From NCBI RefSeq assembly GCF_000621845.1, contig NZ_KK211354.1, positions 22,378-86,377 on the forward strand: a DNA stretch of 64,000 nt, read 5' to 3'. The translations under genes were made by a program, and so were the position numbers. Source of the DNA: Ruminococcus flavefaciens MA2007 (GTDB lineage Bacteria > Bacillota > Clostridia > Oscillospirales > Ruminococcaceae). Position 1 is the first letter of the stretch; each line of letters opens with the position of its first letter. Below are positions 16,160 through 23,883 of this stretch, one piece after another. The notes beneath the pieces were generated by a model. The model was not told where the DNA came from and did no database searches. It saw nothing but the letters and a program-made list of their open reading frames with translations.

Positions 16160-17332
16160 TTAGGGAAGGGGAAGCGGAAGTGGAGGGGTTATAATTTTTT
16201 CTGCTTCGGGCAGTGCTTCCCGGGCAGGTCCTGTATTCTTATCCGTCTCGGGAGTCGGAGCTTCAGGAGCTGGTGCTTCGTGAGAAGGAGCTTGCGGAGC
16301 AGGCGGCTCGGGGAGCGGAGTAAGAGCTATGTATGGATTTATCTCCGAAAGTCTGATAGTGTCTAATACTTCCTTTTCAAGCTGTATTCTTATCTCAGGT
16401 GCCGCTGGTGCAGGAGGACCTGCGCCCTCATCGGGCTTTGGCGGCTCTGCCTTATCGTCCGGCTTAGGAGCTGTATTCTTATCAGCAGGCTTCGGAGGCT
16501 CCGGAGCTTCAGGTGAAACAGGAGGTGCAGGTGGTGCATCGGGCTGTTTTACCTGCGGAGCTGTATTATTGCTGCTGCTGTTATTATTGTTTGCCGCAGG
16601 TGGAGCTGCCGGTGTCGGCGGAGTTACTTCCGCAGGCTTTGGCGGCTCTGCCTTGTCATCAGGCTTAGGAGCTGTATTCTTATCAGCAGGCTTCGGCGGA
16701 TCTGGCTTTTTGTTATCCTTTGCAGGATCAGCCTTAGGCGGCTCGGGAGGAGTCTTTTCGTGAGGCTTATTGCCGTCAAGCTCCCGTACCTTTACCTTAA
16801 CGTCGGGGATACCTGTGATAAGGTCGGATTTGTATGAATTATATTCGGAAGGAGTCTCGGCTTTGATATAGATATCGACGGTATCGCCGCTCTCTATGAT
16901 GCCCTTGTCCTTTTCGATATCAATGATATCGTTTGCGGCGTCGAGCATATCCTTGCCCTTGCCGTCGTAATTCTTGATTATCTCGTCACTGTCTGCATTC
17001 TCAGTGCTGATATTGAGCACCTTGCCCTTTTTGTTGAGCTCCATGCGCACATTAGCCTCAGATGAGATGAGTACAGTGGAGTGAGTCTTGTAGTTGCTTG
17101 AGTAGTAGAAGGCTCCTGCGGAGACTGCTATTGTCAGGCAGGCTGCGGCTGCAACAAATTTAGAAATATGCATACTGATCCTGCCGCGGTTAAGCTCCTC
17201 GGCGTTCATCAGAACGGGATCGGTGACAGTCTGTCCTACTTTATAGCGGAGATTTGCCGCCTGTACGAAGCGTGATTCCTCGTCCATGAGAACTGCATAG
17301 CTCTCGTGACATTCCATTACCATATATTTCAT
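16160..17332 (-). CDS. rsgI: RsgI-type anti-sigma-I factor with Pro-rich outer domain
   Basis: A 390-residue protein. A cytoplasmic RsgI N-terminal domain (about 1-50, SYAVLMDEESRFVQ) should bind SigI. One membrane helix lies at about 56-77, then an RsgI-type outer domain (about 85-185, RMELNKKGKVLNIS ... YDGKGKDMLDAANDI), then about 190 residues of Pro/Lys/Asp low complexity. The unit PPKPADKNTAPKPDDKAEPP occurs twice. The usual Asn-Pro of the VNPS-like strand, reported as the autoproteolysis site in the family, appears replaced (SSEANV). It overlaps sigI by 4 bases (ATGA). No carbohydrate-binding or hydrolase module is attached, unlike several C. thermocellum RsgIs. Confidence 0.85.
   Translation of the reverse strand: MKYMVMECHESYAVLMDEESRFVQAANLRYKVGQTVTDPVLMNAEELNRGRISMHISKFVAAAACLTIAVSAGAFYYSSNYKTHSTVLISSEANVRMELNKKGKVLNISTENADSDEIIKNYDGKGKDMLDAANDIIDIEKDKGIIESGDTVDIYIKAETPSEYNSYKSDLITGIPDVKVKVRELDGNKPHEKTPPEPPKADPAKDNKKPDPPKPADKNTAPKPDDKAEPPKPAEVTPPTPAAPPAANNNNSSSNNTAPQVKQPDAPPAPPVSPEAPEPPKPADKNTAPKPDDKAEPPKPDEGAGPPAPAAPEIRIQLEKEVLDTIRLSEINPYIALTPLPEPPAPQAPSHEAPAPEAPTPETDKNTGPAREALPEAEKIITPPLPLPLP
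16434..16700. repeat. Two direct repeats of about 66 bp inside rsgI
   Basis: Copies at 16434-16500 and 16635-16700 differ at only a few positions, mostly third codon positions. They encode the repeated KNTAPKPDD unit. Recent duplication or slippage is likely. Confidence 0.75.
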
Positions 17333-18051
17333 TTGTTTTCACCACCTTTGAGTACCTGCATTATGTGACCTCGCATTATCTCATAGCCGTTGGTGCAAAT
17401 GAGAAGCACTGCCACAAGATAACGTCTGTGTCTTTCAAGGGACTTTCTCTCTACCTTTGCGCCCTCTGCCAGCTTAGCCAGCGGAACTCGCTTAGTTCTG
17501 AGGAAGTCCTCCAGTATTTCGGGATTATTTCTTGCGTACTGAACAGCCTTCTGGCATATTTCAAGAGTACGGCGCTGTCTCGGAGAATTCTCCGCAACGT
17601 CGGTCATTGAAACGCCGAAGTCCTGCATCTGAGCTGAAAGCTCTGCTATTTCCTGCTGTGTTGCTTCTCTTAGTTCGTTTTCTTGGTACTTATCGTGTTC
17701 GTCGCGTATTGTATCTTTCAGGTCCTGTTTGTCATCGTCGGAAACGTCCAGCGATATTTGTCCCTTGTTTCGTTTTTCTTTTCTATAGTTATCTATCAGG
17801 CGGTTCTTTATTTGCAGGGCTGCAAATTTAAGGAATGAACCGCGGAGCTTTGAGTAGTTTCGGATAGATTCGTAAAAAGCGAACATGGCTATACTAAGCT
17901 CATCGTCGCTTTTGTCGGGCGGACGGTTTAGAAATTTGGCTGTTTCGGACTTGATAAATGGCATATAAGCTTCGATGAGCTCATCTGCCGCGTGGCTGTC
18001 TTTTTTAGCCTTATAGACCTGGGATATGATTTGATGCGCATCAGAATTCAT
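17329..18051 (-). CDS. sigI: RNA polymerase sigma-I factor
   Basis: A 240-residue protein. Region 2 is SigI-like (DELSIAMFAFYESIRNY, FLKFAALQIKNRLIDNYRKE). The C-terminal half carries the SigI-specific pattern (E-x2-EI, MQDFGVSMTDVAENSPRQ, VPLAKLAEGAKVERKSLERHRRYLVAVLLI), where the last part is the DNA-binding helix-turn-helix. ATG 18051 is preferred, with GGGGGTGG 5 bases upstream; a TTG 5 codons earlier falls in that site. It is cotranscribed with rsgI. In Bacillus this factor answers heat and wall stress; in cellulosomal clostridia it answers polysaccharides. Confidence 0.9.
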   Translation of the reverse strand: MNSDAHQIISQVYKAKKDSHAADELIEAYMPFIKSETAKFLNRPPDKSDDELSIAMFAFYESIRNYSKLRGSFLKFAALQIKNRLIDNYRKEKRNKGQISLDVSDDDKQDLKDTIRDEHDKYQENELREATQQEIAELSAQMQDFGVSMTDVAENSPRQRRTLEICQKAVQYARNNPEILEDFLRTKRVPLAKLAEGAKVERKSLERHRRYLVAVLLICTNGYEIMRGHIMQVLKGGENK

Positions 18052-18078
18052 ATGTGCCACCCCCAATGTAATAATAGT

Positions 18079-18107
18079 TTACGCACAGTATTTTATAAAA
18101 GCGGGGT
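18079..18107 (-). promoter_or_regulatory. Predicted autoregulatory SigI promoter
   Basis: Minus strand ACCCCGC (18107-18101), 17 bases, CGTAA (18083-18079), flanked by T-run and CTATTA exactly as at 15947-15975. It lies 28 bases before the sigI start codon, fitting the known autoregulation of sigI operons. Confidence 0.75.
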
Positions 18108-18160
18108 AATTGCAAAAAATTATTAAGCCTGCGTAATATTTTTTCAGTTATTAGCTGTTA

Positions 18161-18202
18161 GTGATCAGTACATAGCTGCGGCAGCAGACAGTAACTGATC
18201 AC
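18161..18202. repeat. Inverted repeat between sigI and acyl-CoA synthetase gene
   Basis: GTGATCAGT (18161-18169) and ACTGATCAC (18194-18202) are exact inverted copies, followed by TTTTT on the plus strand. The left side carries TTAG heptads like those at 43615 and 58188. Confidence 0.5.
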
Positions 18203-18216
18203 TTTTTATCCAGAAA

Positions 18217-18244
18217 CAGCCATAAAGTCGCGACTTTATGGCTG
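18217..18244 (-). terminator. 28-bp perfect palindrome, likely terminator
   Basis: CAGCCATAAAGTCG/CGACTTTATGGCTG with no spacer. It lies 15 bases past the acyl-CoA synthetase stop; TTTCTGG follows on the minus strand, so termination may be weak. Confidence 0.55.
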
Positions 18245-18259
18245 ATGTAGGTTTCTGAT

Positions 18260-19936
18260 TTACTTTGCTGAGTTTTCCTCGTCCTGATGACGGATCTGTG
18301 CACGCTTTATCTTGCCGCCCAGTGTCTTAGGCAGTTCCTTTACGTACTCGATAACACGAGGATACTTATATGGAGCAGTCTCATGCTTAACGTGGTCCTG
18401 AAGCTCCTTTGTGAGCTCGGGTGACGGAGTATAGCCCTCTGCCAGAACGACTGTAGCCTTTACTACCTGACCTCTGATAGGATCGGGAGCGCCTGTGATA
18501 GCGGACTCGACTACGGCAGGGTGGGTGAGAAGTGCGCTCTCTACCTCGAATGGTCCGATACGGTAGCCCGAGCACTTGATAACGTCGTCGTTTCTTCCCA
18601 CGAACCAGTAATATCCCTTGGAATCGCGCCATGCAACGTCGCCTGTGTCGTAGTTCTCACCGCCGAGAACAGCCTCGGTGAGCTCAGGGTTCTTGTAGTA
18701 TCCGCAGAACAGACCTGTAGGACGTTCCTTGTCTATGCCGCATACCATGATGCTGCCCTCTTCACCGTCGTCGCACTCTGTACCGTCGGGACGTAGCAGG
18801 TGGATATTGTAGAGCGGTGAAGGCTTTCCTGTTGAGCCTGGCTTAGGATCTATCCACGGGAAGTTTGCGATAAGAACGGTGCCCTCTGTCTGACCGAAGC
18901 CCTCGCGCATCTTCTTGCCTGTGAGCTCGTAAATACGGTTGAATACCTCGGGATTGAGGGGCTCGCCTGCGTTGCAGAAGTTCTGAATGGAGGAGAGGTC
19001 GTACTTTGTCATATCCTCCTGAAGCATGAATCTGTACATTGTAGGCGGTGCACAGAATGTTGTCAGCTTGTAGTGGCTGATAACTTCCAGTATATCCTTT
19101 GCGTTGAATCTGCCTGTGAAGTCGTATGCGAACTGTATAGCACCGCATATCCACTGTCCGTATATCTTGCCCCAGCCGAACTTAGCCCAGCCTGAGTCAG
19201 ATATTGACATATGGAGCTTGTTCTCCTGTACCTGATGCCAGTATTTAGCGGTAACGATGTGACCAAGCGGATGTGCAAAGTTGTGACATACCATTTTAGG
19301 CATACCTGTTGAGCCTGATGTGAAGTATATCAGCATGGTATCTGTAGCCTTTGTAGCCTCGGCGCCTGTAGGACGCTCAAAGGTATCGGGATACTTCTCT
19401 ATCTCGTCCTCGAAGAAGTCCCAGCCCTCGCGTGGCTCTGCAACGGCTATCTTCTTGCGGAGAGTCTCTATCTGAGGAGCAGCTCCGTCTATCTGACCGC
19501 GTATGTATTCGTCATCGCAGGCGATGATAGCAGAGATACCTGCCATATTGCCGCGGTAAGCGATATCATGTGTAGTAAAGAGCAGGTTTCCTGGGATAAG
19601 GATAACGCCCATTTTGTGGAGAGCGGTAGCTATTACCCAGTACTCCCAGCGGCGGCGGAGTATAAGAAGTACTACATCGCCCTTTTTCAGTCCAAGGCTG
19701 CGGAAATAGTTGCAGGTCTTGTTTGAAAGCTTGGAAATATCGGTAAAAGTGAACGTCCTCTCCTGCTTATCGTGACTGAGCCATACAAGAGCCTTTTTCT
19801 CGGGCTCCTGCTTTGCCCATTCGTCAACGATGTCCCAGCCGAAGTTGAAGTCTTCGGGAACGTTTACACGGTAATTTTCCTTGAAATCCTCGTATGAATC
19901 AAATTCGATACGGGGGAGATATCGGTCTAAAAGCAT
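18260..19936 (-). CDS. AMP-forming acyl-CoA synthetase
   Basis: A 558-residue adenylating enzyme with A3 motif YFTSGSTGMPKM, A5 EGFGQTEG, A7 YDTGDVAWRD and the C-terminal GGKIKRAQIR region with the catalytic Lys. It resembles the acetyl- and medium-chain acyl-CoA synthetase group and forms an acyl-AMP and then an acyl-CoA; chain length cannot be told from sequence. It lies 39 bases downstream of a XRE-cupin regulator, a pairing common in gut Clostridia, and is presumably controlled by it. Confidence 0.87.
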   Translation of the reverse strand: MLLDRYLPRIEFDSYEDFKENYRVNVPEDFNFGWDIVDEWAKQEPEKKALVWLSHDKQERTFTFTDISKLSNKTCNYFRSLGLKKGDVVLLILRRRWEYWVIATALHKMGVILIPGNLLFTTHDIAYRGNMAGISAIIACDDEYIRGQIDGAAPQIETLRKKIAVAEPREGWDFFEDEIEKYPDTFERPTGAEATKATDTMLIYFTSGSTGMPKMVCHNFAHPLGHIVTAKYWHQVQENKLHMSISDSGWAKFGWGKIYGQWICGAIQFAYDFTGRFNAKDILEVISHYKLTTFCAPPTMYRFMLQEDMTKYDLSSIQNFCNAGEPLNPEVFNRIYELTGKKMREGFGQTEGTVLIANFPWIDPKPGSTGKPSPLYNIHLLRPDGTECDDGEEGSIMVCGIDKERPTGLFCGYYKNPELTEAVLGGENYDTGDVAWRDSKGYYWFVGRNDDVIKCSGYRIGPFEVESALLTHPAVVESAITGAPDPIRGQVVKATVVLAEGYTPSPELTKELQDHVKHETAPYKYPRVIEYVKELPKTLGGKIKRAQIRHQDEENSAK

Positions 19937-19975
19937 GATTATAAGAACTCCTTTTTATTTGCCCAAAAGCGGCTT

Positions 19976-20521
19976 TTATTCAGCGATCATAGTGAGAAAT
20001 CTTGCTTTGCTGTCGCCCACGCAGCGCTGTCCGTGGAGATAGGTCGGGTTGAAGTATATCGAATCGCCCTCGTGGAGGATGATCTCCTGATCCTCGAATA
20101 CTACAGCGACAGTTCCCTTGAGAACAAGGTTGAACTCCTGTCCCGAGTGGCTTACGAGCTTTGCGGGCTCGTCCGACGGTTCAAGTGTAACAAGAAGCGG
20201 CTGCATAACCTTATCGGCATAGCGGAAAGCGAGATCCTTGAAGCGATAACCTGGGAAACGGCTTATGCTTCTGCCCTTGCCGCGGCGGACAACCTGATAA
20301 GTGTCGATACGGCTGGGTTCGCCTGTGACGAGCTCATTGAAATCGACTCCGAATTTGTTTGCAATCTCATAGATGACGCTGATAGGAAAGTCACCGTTCT
20401 GTTCATAGCCTGCGTACTGCTCGGCAGTAAGACCAAGCTCCTGTGCAAGCTTTTCCTGTGTGTAGTCGCACACCTCGCGCAGCTCACGGATACGTGCTGC
20501 GATCTCATTAATGGTTTCCAT
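19976..20521 (-). CDS. XRE-family regulator with C-terminal cupin domain
   Basis: A 181-residue protein with a helix-turn-helix at about 6-62 (LREVCDYTQEKLAQELGLTA) and a cupin at about 105-180 (SGQEFNLVLKGTVAV, LHEGDSIYFNPTYLHG). HTH-cupin proteins usually sense a small molecule in the cupin and control the adjacent gene, here the acyl-CoA synthetase. The ATG has GGAGG upstream. Confidence 0.88.
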   Translation of the reverse strand: METINEIAARIRELREVCDYTQEKLAQELGLTAEQYAGYEQNGDFPISVIYEIANKFGVDFNELVTGEPSRIDTYQVVRRGKGRSISRFPGYRFKDLAFRYADKVMQPLLVTLEPSDEPAKLVSHSGQEFNLVLKGTVAVVFEDQEIILHEGDSIYFNPTYLHGQRCVGDSKARFLTMIAE

Positions 20522-20576
20522 AGCGCAACCTCCTCTTTGATAATATACTGAAATACATTTAAACTGTATAAATTTA

Positions 20577-20606
20577 ATGATAGCACATTTTGAAGTCTCT
20601 TGTCAA
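20577..20606 (-). promoter_or_regulatory. Sigma-A promoter of XRE-cupin/acyl-CoA synthetase operon
   Basis: TTGACA (20606-20601), 18-bp spacer, TATCAT (20582-20577) on the minus strand. An AT-rich partly symmetrical stretch, ATTTAAACTGTATAAATTTAAT (20557-20578), overlaps the -10 and could be an operator. Confidence 0.65.
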
Positions 20607-20627
20607 GACATGGGGGTATTTATGGTA

Positions 20628-20665
20628 AAGAAAAACACTTCCGCGCATAAAAGCAGAAGTGTTTT
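20628..20665 (-). terminator. Terminator of metal ABC operon
   Basis: AAAACACTTC/GAAGTGTTTT stem followed by TCTTT on the minus strand, 12 bases past the lipoprotein stop. Confidence 0.65.
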
Positions 20666-20676
20666 GTGCTTTTTGC

Positions 20677-21138
20677 TCATTCGAGCTTATAGGAAGCATT
20701 TTTGAGCTGGCAGTATGTATAATTATCCTCTTTATATGTTGTGAAAGTGCCTGTAACGGTGATAAGCGCATTTTCAAACGGATAATCGTCGGGATATTTA
20801 TAGTCCTTTCCAAGGTCGAATTCAAGTCCCTGCTGACAGCAGGCTGTGGCGTCTGCGATAATAACGGAGAAGTATGTTTTATCCGTGTTTTCGTTGTGAT
20901 AGGCGTTGAAATTGCCTGTTACCTTGATTTTTTTGCCCATATAGTCATCGGGAGTCGTTATCATGCTGTATACGGTGCTGTAGACCATAGTGCTGCTCAT
21001 TTTTGTCAGGTCAAGGTCTATGCCGTCGGCAGAGGAGCTTTTTGCGTTATCCGCGGAGCTTTCCGCGCTTTTCTGAGTGTTGCCGCAGCCTGAGAAAAGG
21101 GCTGCACACAGGCATAAAACAACTGCAAGCTTTTTCAT
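20677..21138 (-). CDS. Lipoprotein at the end of the metal-uptake operon
   Basis: A 153-residue protein with a lipoprotein signal and lipobox LFSGC (Cys18), a Ser/Asp-rich linker, then about 105 residues with alternating strands (GKKIKVTGNFNAYH, ALITVTGTFTTYK) that suggest an OB-like fold. It contains CCQQG. It directly abuts the permease gene (start 1 base after its stop), so an extracellular accessory role in metal uptake is likely, but the family is not one whose function I know. Confidence 0.7.
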   Translation of the reverse strand: MKKLAVVLCLCAALFSGCGNTQKSAESSADNAKSSSADGIDLDLTKMSSTMVYSTVYSMITTPDDYMGKKIKVTGNFNAYHNENTDKTYFSVIIADATACCQQGLEFDLGKDYKYPDDYPFENALITVTGTFTTYKEDNYTYCQLKNASYKLE

Positions 21139-22017
21139 TTATTTTCCTCTCCTTAGTATGAATGATGTAAGACAGAATATGAAAAAAACGATGATATCTG
21201 CCGAAACTATGGTCGAGCCTACGGGAGTTCCTGCAAGTATTGAGATTATTATGCCGAAGAACGCGCAGAGCAGTGAGATTATAACCGAGCAGATTATAAC
21301 GCTGCGGAAACTCTTGAACACGCGCATTGCCGACAGGGCGGGGAAGATTATCAGTGCCGATATCAGCAAAGAGCCTACGAAGTTCATAGCAATGACGATT
21401 ATCATGGCTATGACAACTGCGATGAGCAGATTGTAAAGGTCTGAGCGTATACCCGTAGCCTTTGCGAAGCTCTCGTCAAAGGTGACGGCGAATATCTTAT
21501 TGTAGAATATGAGGAACACGGCAATAACTATGACCGACATTCCCACGCATATCCATACATCGGCAATTGACAGTGTCAGTATAGCCGTTGAGCCGAACAG
21601 CGTACTGCACACATCGGCGGTAACGTTGCCCGATGTTCTGCCGCTGCCGCTCTGAGAGGCGATATTCATGAGCATATAGCCAAGAGCGAGGGCTCCCACG
21701 GATATCATGGCAATGGCGGCGTCGCCCTTTATCTTGGTATTGCTGCCCGTTCTCAGCAGGAGCACTGCCGAGCATACAGTGACGGGCATGATTATTAGCA
21801 TATTGTTGGTGACACCCGTGATAGTAGCTACAGCCATAGCGCCGAATGCTACGTGGGAGAGTCCGTCGCCGATGAATGAAAAGCGCTTCATTACCAGTGT
21901 TACGCCTAAAAGCGAGGAGCAGAGCGCTATGAGGAGTCCTACTATAAGAGCATAGCGGACTGTGGGCATTTCAAAGTATCTGCCCAGCGTTGAAAACATC
22001 TCACTCATCGTCCTCAC
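21139..22017 (-). CDS. Metal ABC transporter permease (ZnuB/MntB type)
   Basis: A 292-residue protein with about 8 hydrophobic helices and the family features VTLVMKRFSFIGDGLSHVAFGA and LLISALIIFPALSAMRVFKSF. It overlaps the ATPase gene by 17 bases. It should form the membrane channel for Zn2+ or Mn2+ uptake. Confidence 0.9.
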   Translation of the reverse strand: MRTMSEMFSTLGRYFEMPTVRYALIVGLLIALCSSLLGVTLVMKRFSFIGDGLSHVAFGAMAVATITGVTNNMLIIMPVTVCSAVLLLRTGSNTKIKGDAAIAMISVGALALGYMLMNIASQSGSGRTSGNVTADVCSTLFGSTAILTLSIADVWICVGMSVIVIAVFLIFYNKIFAVTFDESFAKATGIRSDLYNLLIAVVIAMIIVIAMNFVGSLLISALIIFPALSAMRVFKSFRSVIICSVIISLLCAFFGIIISILAGTPVGSTIVSADIIVFFIFCLTSFILRRGK

Positions 22018-22723
22018 CTCCCATAACAGAAAGGAAAGCCTGTCCTATCTTGCTGTTCATGTAGTCCTCTTTGGTGCCGAAGAACAGCTGTTTGCCGCCG
22101 ATATGCAGAATATGGGAAGCATATCTCACAGCGGCGTTCATATCGTGGGATACCATTATGACGGTTATGCTGTCCTTTTTGTTGAGACTGTCGATAAGCT
22201 CGTACATCTCGTTGGTAGCCTTTGGATCGAGACCTGTTACGGGCTCGTCAAGGAGTATCATCTTTCTTGCGGCGCAGAGGGCTCTTGCAAGGAGCACTCG
22301 CTGCTGCTGACCGCCCGACAGCTCTCTGTAGCAGCGCTTGGTGAGGGGCTCTATCTCAAGTCTCCTCATCATGTCGTGAGCCAGCTTTTTTTCCTCTTTG
22401 CTGTAAAACGGACGAAGTCCGCAGCGGTTCATACAGCCTGAGAGAACTATCTCACGCACTGAGGCGGGGAAGTCTCTCTGCACCATAGTCTGCTGCGGAA
22501 GATATCCTATCTCATTTTTGCCCATGCCGCCGCAGAGCTCGATATTGCCGCTGACGGGAGGCTTCAGTCCGAGAAGAGCCTTTATAAGCGTACTCTTTCC
22601 CGAGCCGTTCTCACCGACTATACAGAGGTAATCGCCGCTGCTGACGGTAAAGTTCAGATTTTTTGCGATAACGTCGCCCTCATAGCCGAGGGAAACGTTA
22701 TTGCATTTAAGCAATGCGCTCAT
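22001..22723 (-). CDS. Metal ABC transporter ATP-binding protein (ZnuC/MntA type)
   Basis: A 240-residue protein with Walker A GENGSGKST, Q-loop GYLPQQ, signature LSGGQQQR, Walker B MILLDEPVTGLD and H-loop VSHD. It overlaps the binding-protein gene by 1 base upstream and the permease downstream, a tightly coupled set. Confidence 0.93.
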   Translation of the reverse strand: MSALLKCNNVSLGYEGDVIAKNLNFTVSSGDYLCIVGENGSGKSTLIKALLGLKPPVSGNIELCGGMGKNEIGYLPQQTMVQRDFPASVREIVLSGCMNRCGLRPFYSKEEKKLAHDMMRRLEIEPLTKRCYRELSGGQQQRVLLARALCAARKMILLDEPVTGLDPKATNEMYELIDSLNKKDSITVIMVSHDMNAAVRYASHILHIGGKQLFFGTKEDYMNSKIGQAFLSVMGGEDDE

Positions 22724-23709
22724 TAGTCAAGCACCCTCTTCAATGTTTCAAGATTTTCATTCATAAGGGAAATATAGCTTGCTCCGCCGTTTATGTCGTT
22801 CTTTGTTACGGACTGGAGCGAATTGAGCTTTTCAATAGCTATGTCCTTTTTCTTTGAGTTTGAGATTATGGACTTGGCAATGGAATCATCGGAGTTTTCG
22901 ATGATGAATACGGTGTCGAGGTCAAGCTCGTCCACCTTTTCAGCAAGCTTGGCGATAGTCTCGAAGCTTGCGGCAGTTTCTGCTGAGCAGCCCACGAATG
23001 CTGCGTAGTAGTCGATATTGTAGTCGTCCACCAGATAGCGGAATGGGAATCTGTCGCCGAAAAGCACGGTCTTGGTCTTGGCGCTGTCAGCCATTTCTGT
23101 GAAGCCCTCGTCAAGCTTTTTAAGCTCTGTCTTGTAGGCTTCGAGGTTTGCACGGTACTTGTCCGCGTTATCGGCGTCCTTTTCGCAGATAGAATCGCAT
23201 ATGGCGTCGCAGATGACCTCTGCATTCTTTACAGACAGCCAAACGTGCTCGTCGTACTCGGGACCTTCCTCCTCTTCGCCCTCTTCTTCCTCTTCCTCGG
23301 GCTCCATGCCCTCCTTGAGCTCCTCTTCCTTTATGCTCTGTCCGAGGACGTCAAAAAGTCTGAGCACCTTCATATCCTTGTTTTTTGCGTCCTGAAGTGT
23401 ATCTGTAACCCAGCCCTCTGACTCGCCGCCTACATACATGAGCAGGTCACAGTCTGAGATAGTGAGTATATCCTGTGCCGTGGGCTGATAGTTGTGGAGG
23501 TCAACGCCGCTGCCGAGAAGATAAGTCACCTCAGCGCTGTCAGTGTCGCCTATAATATTCTTAGTCCAGTCGTACTCCGAGAAGGTAGTGCAGACTATGC
23601 TGAGCTTGCCGTCTTTTTTGGCAGCGCTTGTGCTTGAACAGCCTGCGAATACGGAAGCAGCCAGAACTGCGGATACTGTAAGTGAAAGGGCTTTGCTGAA
23701 CTTTAACAT
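22723..23709 (-). CDS. Metal ABC transporter substrate-binding lipoprotein (ZnuA type)
   Basis: A 328-residue protein with lipobox VFAGC (Cys24). Candidate ligands are the His in VDLHNYQPT and DEHVWLS; the third classical His region reads GDRFPFRYL, as in a Clostridial subgroup. Between the first two sits a strongly acidic loop (about residues 134-151, mostly Glu) where many ZnuAs have a His-rich loop. Zn2+ is the best guess, Mn2+ the alternative. It is the first gene of the four-gene operon, under a Fur-family box. Confidence 0.9.
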   Translation of the reverse strand: MLKFSKALSLTVSAVLAASVFAGCSSTSAAKKDGKLSIVCTTFSEYDWTKNIIGDTDSAEVTYLLGSGVDLHNYQPTAQDILTISDCDLLMYVGGESEGWVTDTLQDAKNKDMKVLRLFDVLGQSIKEEELKEGMEPEEEEEEGEEEEGPEYDEHVWLSVKNAEVICDAICDSICEKDADNADKYRANLEAYKTELKKLDEGFTEMADSAKTKTVLFGDRFPFRYLVDDYNIDYYAAFVGCSAETAASFETIAKLAEKVDELDLDTVFIIENSDDSIAKSIISNSKKKDIAIEKLNSLQSVTKNDINGGASYISLMNENLETLKRVLD

Positions 23710-23734
23710 ATGAATAACACCTCATATTTGAATT

Positions 23735-23749
23735 TGATAATCATTTTCA
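23735..23749 (-). promoter_or_regulatory. Fur/Zur-family operator
   Basis: TGAAAATGATTATCA on the minus strand fits the 7-1-7 consensus TGATAAT-N-ATTATCA in all but one position. It lies just downstream of the -10 box at the expected transcription start, so bound repressor should block transcription when metal is plentiful. Confidence 0.75.
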
Positions 23750-23753
23750 ATTT

Positions 23754-23782
23754 ATTATATACCATGTTTTCGGTTTTGTCAA
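23754..23782 (-). promoter_or_regulatory. Sigma-A promoter of metal-uptake operon
   Basis: TTGACA (23782-23777), 17-bp spacer, TATAAT (23759-23754) on the minus strand, both perfect. Confidence 0.85.
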
Positions 23783-23820
23783 GAGGGAATTTTCAAATTG
23801 ATAAAAAAGCCGCGCTGTAC

Positions 23821-23849
23821 TTGACAATTTCCGTACTTTAATGTATAAT
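23821..23849 (+). promoter_or_regulatory. Sigma-A promoter of 154-aa membrane protein
   Basis: TTGACA (23821-23826), 17-bp spacer, TATAAT (23844-23849), both perfect, divergent from the metal operon promoter. Confidence 0.85.
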
Positions 23850-23883
23850 AAATTCGTAATATTGATAATAGGGGGGCGGTATT

